From positions 1 through 31,769 of the IMG/VR virus record IMGVR_UViG_3300006737_000102: a stretch of 31,769 bases of DNA. One strand, 5' to 3'. This DNA is from a virus. The notes under the pieces are model-generated. The model did no database searches. It was not told where the DNA came from and saw nothing but the letters and a program-made list of their open reading frames with translations. Positions within the stretch are counted from its first letter, which is position 1; each line of letters opens with the position of its first letter. The position numbers and the translations under genes are program-made. This document shows, one piece after another, positions 1 to 4,394 of the stretch.

Positions 1-329
1 AACTTAAGGCATCTTACACAGATACCACCATCTCTACGTACTCTATTCTTTCTACATAAAGTACAACGTATGGGGTATGACTGGTCCTCCCTGTATATCT
101 TATCTTTCTCTGCAAGTCTCTCTCGTTCGTATCTATCAATATTGTATTTGAATATACCATCTTGATTGACTTGATATTCTTGTCTGCATTGGTAGCAGAA
201 GTTATTGTTCTTAGGTATCTTCTTATCACAGATACTGCATCTGTACTTGAAGTCTAAGTTCTTTGGTAAACTCTCTGAAGGAACGTGGATATTGTCCCAA
301 CGAAAAGTTGGTATATTTGATTTACTCAT
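1..329 (-). CDS. Tandem zinc-ribbon protein, C-terminus cut by window edge
   Basis: This leftward frame is open from an ATG at 329 to the window edge, giving 109 residues without a stop. Two zinc-ribbon modules are visible: Cys31-x2-Cys34 with Cys45-x2-Cys48, and Cys89-x2-Cys92 with Cys104-x2-Cys107. A charged helical stretch of about 40 residues joins them. The start is supported by AAAGGG five bases upstream. Such modules usually bind nucleic acid or hold a protein scaffold. I do not recognise the family, and a transcription or recombination accessory role is only a guess. A smaller frame inside it on the same strand and a longer hydrophobic frame opposite are shadows. Confidence 0.7.
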   Translation of the reverse strand, partial: MSKSNIPTFRWDNIHVPSESLPKNLDFKYRCSICDKKIPKNNNFCYQCRQEYQVNQDGIFKYNIDRYERERLAEKDKIYREDQSYPIRCTLCRKNRVRRDGGICVRCLK

Positions 330-688
330 AGTACCCTTTCTGACCGAGTTGGTCGGCTTTTGTTTTCAAGGTAGCAGTTCGGCATTATATATAGATTATT
401 CAAATGCCTTGGGTTTTTTGACGCACGTCCTGGGTTATAATACAACGTGCTTCTTTATAAATAGTTTATACAGAAACGCATACGCTTTAAAAAAAAAGCC
501 AAGTTCCTCTCTCTCTCTTATAGTTATATATACAAAAGTAAATGGAAAGAACAACAATCAATAATATCTATATATATAATACAGCTCTGAGGTTTCCTGC
601 CGTAGACCTGACACAAAGAAAAAAAATATATATATATCTAATAGCATAAAAAAAAGGTAGATGGCTGTTACACCACCTACCCTTAGTA
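330..688. other. Noncoding gap between two leftward genes
   Basis: No gene is supported here. The stretch is A+T rich, with T and A runs near 414-419 and 488-498 and alternating TA near 570-637. An inverted repeat GCACGT (423-428) / ACGTGC (445-450) flanks a perfect TATAAT (436-441). No -35 box at normal spacing was found on either strand, so this is only a candidate operator or promoter region. The terminator of the right-hand gene occupies the right end. Confidence 0.4.
648..681 (-). terminator. Rho-independent terminator of the 149-residue gene
   Basis: Read on the minus strand, GGTAGGTGG and CCATCTACC form a 9-bp stem (one G-U pair) around an 8-base loop, followed directly by eight T. 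It starts seven bases after the stop codon of the leftward gene ending at 689. This is a textbook intrinsic terminator and confirms both the direction and the end of that gene. Confidence 0.9.
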
Positions 689-1138
689 CTAACTTGGAAA
701 CTCTACGAATTGTTCCCAGGCTTTATCCTTTTTAGGATTGCCAGCTTTGATAGAAGTATTAACTGCTTTCTTAGCTAACTCATTCTTAGAATATAGATTG
801 ATAGGACAAATGTAATCGAATACTTTACGTATAGCATCAGTACCAATGATATCATCCATACCTTTCTTTAAGTCACCTGCTTGAGTAAAGATTTCTTTAG
901 CGTCTCCACTTGCAACTATCTGATGTACTTGATAGCAACCTTGCCAAGAACGTATAAGATACTTACTCTCTTTACCATTAACTACTAGACGATACCTAAC
1001 CTTAGGTTTACCATCTGTACCTAATACAGCGTTGTCAATTCTACCGACTTGCACGGTTATATTCTTTTTACCAAGTTTACCTTGAGTAACACCACCTAGA
1101 AATCTAGTGATGTCTGAATTAAGTTTAGCCTTAGCCAT
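689..1138 (-). CDS. Unknown 149-residue phage protein
   Basis: I do not recognise this protein. It is soluble-looking, without membrane segments or signal peptide. The first 60 residues suggest beta strands with a DGKPKVRYRLVVNGKE stretch resembling a small beta-barrel, perhaps nucleic-acid binding. The C-terminal third is helical and lysine-rich. Two cysteines stand alone, so zinc binding is unlikely. The ATG at 1138 follows AAAGGG about nine bases upstream, in the 10-mer CAGAAAGGGT that also precedes the leftward zinc-ribbon gene. A strong terminator follows the stop. The 5' region can fold into two alternative hairpins, which suggests post-transcriptional control. The flanking terminator and ribosome site make it a real gene. 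Confidence 0.75.
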   Translation of the reverse strand: MAKAKLNSDITRFLGGVTQGKLGKKNITVQVGRIDNAVLGTDGKPKVRYRLVVNGKESKYLIRSWQGCYQVHQIVASGDAKEIFTQAGDLKKGMDDIIGTDAIRKVFDYICPINLYSKNELAKKAVNTSIKAGNPKKDKAWEQFVEFPS

Positions 1139-1159
1139 TGTCTTAACCCTTTCTGTTAC

Positions 1160-1209
1160 GGTTGTCTACTAATAACAACCTCTGACACACTTGCTCAGAG
1201 TGTTGTTAT
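1160..1209 (-). promoter_or_regulatory. Mutually exclusive hairpins upstream of leftward gene
   Basis: Bases 1172-1180 plus 1181-1185 pair with 1195-1200 plus 1202-1209 as a 14-bp stem with one bulged base (T1201) and a 9-base loop. The same bases 1175-1180 (ACAACC) can instead pair with GGTTGT at 1160-1165. On the leftward transcript the large hairpin is made first and the alternative lies closer to the ribosome site of the gene starting at 1138. The arrangement resembles a two-state leader, but neither form covers the ribosome site, so a regulatory role is inference. Confidence 0.45.
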
Positions 1210-1244
1210 GTTGGTGAGAGTTGTTGAGGATGAAGTAGTGCACA

Positions 1245-1333
1245 AGAAATCTTAACTGGGACGTGGGGTTTGCCGTGCCCCGCACGGTATGCTTAGGCTT
1301 GTCCTAACATCCCCACGAAGGAAGAAGATTTCT
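1245..1333 (+). ncRNA. Candidate structured RNA with three-way junction
   Basis: An outer 9-bp helix pairs 1245-1253 with 1325-1333. After an internal loop a perfect 7-bp helix pairs 1262-1268 with 1311-1317. Inside are two hairpins: 1271-1278 with 1282-1289 (8 bp including one G-U) and 1293-1297 with 1303-1307 (5 bp, loop CTTGT). All four helices are compatible and no reading frame covers the segment. The pairing works on either strand; plus is chosen because flanking sequence is G-rich and C-poor on that strand. It matches no tRNA, tmRNA, RNase P or riboswitch consensus that I know. It could be one domain of a much longer RNA. Confidence 0.5.
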
Positions 1334-1620
1334 GTAATGTTCTTGAGTTGTAATGGTATCACGGAGCTAGCGAATACGTGGAGCGTACGGAGTGATAGTA
1401 GAGCGAATTAGGACTGTTAGTTAGACACTGCAACATAATGAGCTCACAATGGAAACGATTAGAACATTTGCACAACGAGGATAGAGACTTGAGTGTATAG
1501 TGAAGGAGATGTCTCGCCCGAAGGCGAGTGTCAACGAGCCCTCGGATATATTAATAGCGAGACACGACTGAATGAAAGTAAGTTGATATTACTGTAATAG
1601 TGTGTGAAAGAGAAAGAGTA

Positions 1621-1633
1621 TACTATATATAGT
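1621..1633. promoter_or_regulatory. 13-base dyad motif, copy 1 (one mismatch)
   Basis: TACTATATATAGT contains the perfect palindrome ACTATATATAGT. It differs by one base from the motif at 1731 and 20402. As at 20.4 kb, the two bases before it complete TATACT, a good -10 box (1619-1624), but no -35 box lies at 17 bases. It may be an operator or a weak promoter. Confidence 0.4.
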
Positions 1634-1730
1634 GGTATAGGAAAAGAGTATAGGAGTGTAGAGAGTGTCTGAGGTTTGTATCATAGGGAACTAATTTAAG
1701 TATATATACTAGACATATGTTAACAAAGGG

Positions 1731-1743
1731 TACTATATGTAGT
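1731..1743. promoter_or_regulatory. 13-base dyad motif, copy 2
   Basis: TACTATATGTAGT is identical to bases 20402-20414 upstream of the scaffold gene. With the next base it forms a TACTA / TAGTA hairpin-like dyad. All three copies in the window lie in gene-free DNA, which argues for a protein-binding or promoter role. Confidence 0.45.
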
Positions 1744-1774
1744 ATGTTTTAAAGATAGGGTGGGATAAGTAATT

Positions 1775-1794
1775 GTATGCGAGCGTATGCGAGT
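1775..1794. repeat. Tandem 10-base repeat, two units
   Basis: GTATGCGAGC is followed at once by GTATGCGAGT. The pair sits in the loop of a possible 5-bp stem (GGATA 1763-1767 with TATCC 1794-1798) and between two TAGGGTGGG copies. The function is unknown; iterated sites like this occur at origins, but two units are few. Confidence 0.4.
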
Positions 1795-1924
1795 ATCCAA
1801 GTAGGGTGGGGTACATATAGATGTATGTTAAATGTAAATTATGAACAGGTGGTTAACGCGTAACGGGGGATATTAATGTGGCGTGGGGTGGTTAGAGTAT
1901 GTCATATCAAAAAAAATTACTGGT

Positions 1925-2018
1925 AACTAGCTTAATGTAGACGTGACACTTACCTGTACATTGACTGGGAAAGTGTTACAGGAGGATTGTAAAGTCCTGC
2001 ATAAGTAAGTGTCTAGTT
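1925..2018 (+). ncRNA. Second candidate structured RNA domain
   Basis: A perfect 9-bp helix pairs GACACTTAC (1945-1953) with GTAAGTGTC (2005-2013). An outer 5-bp helix (1925-1929 with 2014-2018) can stack beyond it across a one-sided bulge. Inside, 1954-1958 pairs with 1977-1981 with further pairs toward the loop, and a second hairpin uses AGGA / TCCT (1983-1986 / 1995-1998). This gives a three-way junction of about 70 bases. It is not a tRNA: no T-loop GTTC and a 9-bp closing stem. Strand is uncertain. It may be part of one large RNA with the domain at 1245-1333. Confidence 0.45.
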
Positions 2019-2311
2019 TATTATAGCATACACGTACGTAAGTCTAGTAAAAAAGCAATTCTTTTTTATAGTGCGTTTGGGGGGTGTTTTCGGGCAGGAG
2101 CGGACATTGTACGTACGGTAAAAAAATATAATTCTTTTCTTTTCGTAAGTCCTTGGGTACTCGCCTTGTGGTAATCCCAGTCCTAGCCTTCTGCTAGTAG
2201 CGAGCTTTCGTCCGTCCGATAGCCTCTTTACCTGTAACTTATTAGTTCAAAAAGAATGTTTGTTAAAAGTATATTCATACTAACATACTATTAAGAATAA
2301 AGGAGGATATT
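2019..2311. other. Gene-free leader upstream of the nuclease gene
   Basis: A 7-bp A/T hairpin lies at 2049-2067 (six A plus G, loop CAATT, C plus six T) and could act as a weak terminator in either direction. A nested structure follows at 2160-2204: CTCGC pairs with GCGAG, enclosing CTAGC-CTTCT-GCTAG. Here the plus strand is C-rich, unlike 1340-1900. TTGTTA near 2251 with CATACT or TACTAT downstream is a poor promoter match. A strong AGGAGG ribosome site sits at 2301-2306. Confidence 0.4.
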
Positions 2312-2842
2312 ATTTATGATTTTAAACAACAGTTATCTGTGGGAGAACAAGGGGAGAAACTCATTAGGTTCTTCTATGAATCTAAACGAGAAGAAGAGAA
2401 AACTCTCTATATTGTTAGAGAAGCACAACAATGGGAGCAGCAACAAGGTGCAGACTTCTTCGTGGTCAACAACAGGTTGGGTACAAAGTACTTTGAGGTA
2501 AAGACAGATACTCAAGCTAAAGATACAGGTAATGTAGCACTTGAGATACAGATAGTAGACAATGATGGATTTAAGTCTATAGGGTGTGCAATGAAAACAT
2601 TTCCTGACTTTCTCTTTTACTGGATACATCCAACTACTGAGATACTTTACTACGACCCAAAGAAACTAAATCCCTGGATTGTAGATTGGATTGCTGACGG
2701 CAATCACAGGATAGTAGAGACAGAAAATAAAAATTTTTTTTCACGCTCATTACTAATACCTATAAGCGAATTAAAAGCTACAGGGGAAGTACGTACTTTG
2801 AACGTAACAGAAGAGTTAGTAGAAAAAGCTATTTACTCTTAA
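2312..2842 (+). CDS. PD-(D/E)XK-type nuclease with no ordinary start
   Basis: The protein shows the order typical of small phage PD-(D/E)XK nucleases. An N-terminal helix holds VGEQGEKL, then GADFFV carries the metal-binding Asp and FEVKTD supplies the E-x-K pair, followed by a TGNVALEI strand. Numbered from a GTG at 2339 these are Glu6, Asp39, Glu53 and Lys55. Repair, resolution or genome processing is the likely role; the substrate is unknown. The start is odd. The strong AGGAGG (2301-2306) is set for an ATG at 2316, which is in the wrong frame. In the correct frame only ATT codons (2309, 2312) lie near it, and GTG 2339 is 32 bases away. The likely conserved FKQQLSVGE segment lies upstream of that GTG, so ATT at 2312 is used here provisionally. 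A -1 shift at a T-TTA-AAC heptamer or one lost T are alternatives. Confidence 0.7.
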   Translation: MYDFKQQLSVGEQGEKLIRFFYESKREEEKTLYIVREAQQWEQQQGADFFVVNNRLGTKYFEVKTDTQAKDTGNVALEIQIVDNDGFKSIGCAMKTFPDFLFYWIHPTTEILYYDPKKLNPWIVDWIADGNHRIVETENKNFFSRSLLIPISELKATGEVRTLNVTEELVEKAIYS

Positions 2843-3023
2843 CTATTTGTTTGTGAACAGTATCAGATATACAAGGTAAACCATCTATGTGGTGTTTGTA
2901 TTTTTCTTGACAAGCTAAACATCTTTGATGTCTATTGTAAGTAAAATCTACTTGTGCCATTAGGTAATCTAAATTTAAAGCAACTTGTCTTGCAATTTTA
3001 TTGATGTCTTTTTCCTCAGCCAT
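2829..3023 (-). CDS. Small unknown protein, 64 residues, antisense to its neighbours
   Basis: This leftward frame begins at an ATG at 3023 and ends 14 bases inside the nuclease gene, tail to tail. It encodes an acidic-to-basic helical protein with a CLAC pair near residue 36 and one later cysteine, so zinc binding is possible but incomplete. There is no good ribosome site. A TATTAT box ten bases before the ATG on this strand would give a nearly leaderless message. It fills a gap that has no rightward gene, which is the main argument for it. A longer upstream start at 3083 would overlap the divergent gene and is less likely. Confidence 0.45.
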   Translation of the reverse strand: MAEEKDINKIARQVALNLDYLMAQVDFTYNRHQRCLACQEKYKHHIDGLPCISDTVHKQIVKSK

Positions 3024-3032
3024 AAGTTCTAC

Positions 3033-3047
3033 TATAATAACATAGTG
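3033..3047 (+). promoter_or_regulatory. Candidate -10 box for a leaderless start
   Basis: A perfect TATAAT at 3033-3038 is followed after six bases by GTG at 3045, where transcription would be expected to begin. No Shine-Dalgarno sequence precedes this GTG and no -35 box stands out. The overlapping TATTAT on the other strand would serve the divergent gene starting at 3023. Confidence 0.4.
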
Positions 3048-3188
3048 AAGAAAATCTGCAACAACTGTGGTAAGAGACTTCAATACATAAGAAAATTTAA
3101 GTATTGTGTTAATCTAGGTTGTATAGATTATAATAAAAAACTAAGGAGATATGATGTACGGAAAAAAGATGAAGAAGAAAAAGAATAA
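3045..3188 (+). CDS. Zinc-finger mini-protein, 47 residues
   Basis: From a GTG at 3045 the frame gives a lysine-rich protein with CNNC, then C-x4-C (Cys5, Cys8, Cys21, Cys26), a plausible four-cysteine zinc site, and a charged KKDEEEKE tail. No ribosome site is seen, but a TATAAT box places the predicted transcript start on the GTG itself. The 3' end overlaps the next mini-gene by 38 bases in another frame. An upstream ATG at 2985 would run antisense through the divergent gene and adds a hydrophobic segment that looks spurious. The function is unknown; nucleic-acid binding is likely from the composition. Confidence 0.5.
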   Translation: MKKICNNCGKRLQYIRKFKYCVNLGCIDYNKKLRRYDVRKKDEEEKE

Positions 3189-3219
3189 GTCTTCTCGTAA
3201 ATCTAAAAAGATGTATTAA
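3151..3219 (+). CDS. Very small Lys-rich protein, 22 residues
   Basis: A strong AAGGAG (3143-3148) precedes ATG-ATG at 3151 and 3154. The second ATG has the better spacing. The peptide is almost all Lys, Ser, Met and Tyr, with about half its residues basic. Its TAA overlaps the next ATG as TAATG, the coupling used throughout this operon. It may be a true basic mini-protein, or mainly a leader that brings ribosomes to the next gene. Confidence 0.5.
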   Translation: MMYGKKMKKKKNKSSRKSKKMY

Positions 3220-3425
3220 TGCCTACTGTTAATATATTCTCAGAGCCTAAAGAATTACAAAAATGGGCTATCAAACTTGCTAACGCTTGTGGTGGAACGC
3301 AAGTAGAGAGAACAATAATATTAGCAAAACCTAATCCTGATAAGATTGCAATGCTTATGGATAGGTTTGTAAATGACCACAATGAAAATACTATTGCAAT
3401 ATTAAATAAACTGGAAGAAGAATAA
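3219..3425 (+). CDS. Unknown 68-residue protein
   Basis: A compact helical protein without cysteine pairs or membrane segments. It starts at an ATG overlapping the previous stop (TAATG) and ends with an acidic LEEE helix. I do not recognise it. Unlike the genes around it, it is not Lys-rich, and it has balanced composition typical of a folded domain, so it is likely real. A longer leftward frame on the opposite strand is a shadow. Confidence 0.6.
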   Translation: MPTVNIFSEPKELQKWAIKLANACGGTQVERTIILAKPNPDKIAMLMDRFVNDHNENTIAILNKLEEE

Positions 3426-3491
3426 ATGAAATTAGATAACTGTTGTGGAGCTTGCCCTGATTCGTGCAAGGGTGGCTTAAATGGCTCCTAA
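3426..3491 (+). CDS. Cys-rich mini-protein, 21 residues
   Basis: The ATG follows the previous TAA directly and the TAA at 3489-3491 lies just inside the next gene, so the frame fills the gap exactly. The peptide has CC-x2-C-x3-C within 21 residues, a density compatible with one metal site or with a leader peptide. No separate ribosome site is seen beyond the purine-rich end of the preceding gene. Real but tiny is my preferred reading; chance cannot be excluded. Confidence 0.4.
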   Translation: MKLDNCCGACPDSCKGGLNGS

Positions 3492-3663
3492 GAAAAAACC
3501 TAAAAGAAAACCTATTAATGCTTCTACTAAGAAGACATTACAGGCTAAAGCTGCAAAGAGTAAATATACTTATGGACAATTAGCATCAGTATATAGACGT
3601 GGACAAGGTGCATATTTGTCATCAGGTTCTAAGTCTGCATCAATGCAAGCCTGGGCTATGTGA
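3481..3663 (+). CDS. Small basic phage protein interrupted by in-frame TGA
   Basis: The 60-residue product starts with a Lys/Arg-rich tail and then follows a pattern I know from small marine phage proteins: YRRGQGAYLSSGS, then SMQAWAM. In relatives as I remember them this runs on as RVNSF and a short Gly/Asp-rich end. Here a TGA (3661-3663) comes straight after AWAM, and the same frame continues with RVNSFIKGG and QDNDIKKGKKK to a TAG at 3754-3756, for 91 codons in all. TGA is an ordinary stop elsewhere in the window. This is a recent nonsense change, a sequencing error, or programmed readthrough (the next base is C, a leaky context). AAGGGTGG upstream serves as ribosome site. Confidence 0.65.
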   Translation: MAPKKKPKRKPINASTKKTLQAKAAKSKYTYGQLASVYRRGQGAYLSSGSKSASMQAWAM

Positions 3664-3703
3664 CGTGTAAATTCATTTATAAAAGGTGGACACTCTCAAG
3701 ATA

Positions 3704-3934
3704 ATGATATTAAGAAAGGTAAGAAGAAAAGTGCCTCCAAGAAAAAAAAGAAGTAGACGTAAAGTTAAGTATGAAAAGGGAGTACCGTCTAAATATCTTA
3801 AGAATAAAAAAAATTCAAAGACTTCAGTTGCTCGTGAGATTAAGTCAACTGCAAAGGCTTATAAAGAAGGTAGGTACATAGATTTGAAAAAAGTACAGAA
3901 ATCAAGAGCTACTAAAAAAAGGAGGCGTAAATGA
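3704..3934 (+). CDS. Small Lys/Arg-rich phage protein, 76 residues
   Basis: The C-terminal half looks conserved: VPSKYL, then SVAREIKSTAKAYKEGRYIDL and a basic end. I associate this with short basic proteins upstream of terminase genes in marine phages, but give no family name. The start is uncertain: ATG 3704 is used; GTG 3686 or GTG 3731 are possible, and none has a strong ribosome site. It overlaps, in another frame, the downstream part of the TGA-interrupted gene. It ends with ATGA, sharing four bases with the next start. Confidence 0.6.
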   Translation: MILRKVRRKVPPRKKRSRRKVKYEKGVPSKYLKNKKNSKTSVAREIKSTAKAYKEGRYIDLKKVQKSRATKKRRRK

Positions 3935-4104
3935 AAGTTAAGGGTGTAGATTTATCTGCGTTGACTAAACGTCAACAACAGACTATGAAAAAGCATTCAC
4001 AACATCATAGTAAAAAACATATTCAGTATATGTACAACTCTATGAAACGTGGTGCATCTTTTACTCAGGCACATAAACGTGCTCAAAAAGCTGTAGGTAA
4101 ATAA
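3931..4104 (+). CDS. Small His/Lys-rich phage protein, 57 residues
   Basis: The ATG lies in an ATGA overlap with the previous gene and follows GGAGG by five bases; the stop overlaps the next ATG as TAATG. The sequence has LTKRQQQTMKKHS, then a His-rich patch, MKRGASFTQAHKRA and VGK. It is one amphipathic helical unit with a high positive charge. The spacing of the Met, His and Lys residues looks like a conserved family, not low complexity. A role in DNA condensation or packaging is only inferred from position and charge. Confidence 0.65.
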   Translation: MKVKGVDLSALTKRQQQTMKKHSQHHSKKHIQYMYNSMKRGASFTQAHKRAQKAVGK

Positions 4105-4394
4105 TGTCACACGCAGCACGTAAAAAAAACTTGATAAAGAAACACGGACTTAAAGGTGTTAATAAACCAAAGCGTACACCTAAACATCCTAAGAAGTCAC
4201 ACGTAGTTTTAGCACAAGAAGGTCATAAACTTAAATTAATTAGATTTGGTCAACAAGGTGTTAGTGGTGCAGGTAAAAGTCCTTCATCTTCTAAACAGAA
4301 AGCTAGACGTAAATCATTTAAAGCTCGACACGCAAAAAATATTAAAAAGGGGAAGATGTCTGCAGCCTATTGGGCTGATAGGACAAAATGGTAA
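4104..4394 (+). CDS. Basic phage protein upstream of terminase, 96 residues
   Basis: It shows the pattern HGLKGVNKPKRTPKHP, KSHVV, LIRFGQQGV, KARRKSFKARHAKNI and MSAAYWADRTKW, which I recognise as a recurrent small phage protein of unknown function. The Arg/Lys content is very high in the middle. It is coupled to both neighbours: TAATG upstream, and a 7-base overlap with the terminase start downstream. The constant place beside the terminase suggests a role in packaging or in the virion, but no function is established that I can name. Confidence 0.75.
   Translation: MSHAARKKNLIKKHGLKGVNKPKRTPKHPKKSHVVLAQEGHKLKLIRFGQQGVSGAGKSPSSSKQKARRKSFKARHAKNIKKGKMSAAYWADRTKW

Larger units (their letters stand above)
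1334..1924. other. Noncoding region with hairpins, palindromes and G-rich repeats
   Basis: No gene is supported. Visible elements are a 6-bp pairing 1357-1362 / 1392-1397; a GC-rich hairpin at 1513-1528 (CTCGCC, CGAA loop, GGCGAG); perfect A+T palindromes at 1622-1633 and 1699-1710; a tandem 10-mer GTATGCGAGC/T at 1775-1794; and TAGGGTGGG at 1756-1764 and 1802-1810. The plus strand is markedly richer in G than C from about 1340 to 1900. Candidates are a long structured RNA, an origin, or a control region for the divergent arms. I cannot choose between them from sequence alone. Confidence 0.4.

Noticed and set aside
342-366. Terminator hairpin before the leftward zinc-ribbon gene
   Set aside because: Only 4-bp alternative stems (GACC/GGTC or CCGA/TCGG) precede a broken T run, and no rightward gene ends here.
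423-450. Rightward promoter TTGACG - TATAAT
   Set aside because: The boxes are only 12 bases apart, too close for a sigma70-type promoter, and no rightward gene follows.
205-564. 119-residue hydrophobic rightward frame
   Set aside because: It overlaps the leftward zinc-ribbon gene and crosses T-rich noncoding DNA. It has no ribosome site and its composition reflects the complement of coding sequence.
1513-1570. Hammerhead ribozyme (CTGAATGAAA near 1567)
   Set aside because: The core needs CTGANGA and a matching GAAA across a helix. The order of bases here does not fit.
1945-2013. tRNA gene
   Set aside because: The 69-base fold has a 9-bp closing stem, no T-loop GTTC, no D-loop signature and only two inner hairpins.
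1139-2311. CRISPR array
   Set aside because: The only tandem repeat is two 10-base units without spacers; the other repeats are irregular.
2316-2501. 61-residue frame starting at the ATG after AGGAGG
   Set aside because: The peptide is low-complexity and runs inside the nuclease in another frame. Only its start codon may matter, as an entry point for a shift to the nuclease frame.
3481-3756. Genome-wide reassignment of TGA to an amino acid
   Set aside because: Several genes end properly at TGA in ATGA-type overlaps (3934, 29069, 29788, 30309), so TGA is a normal stop here.
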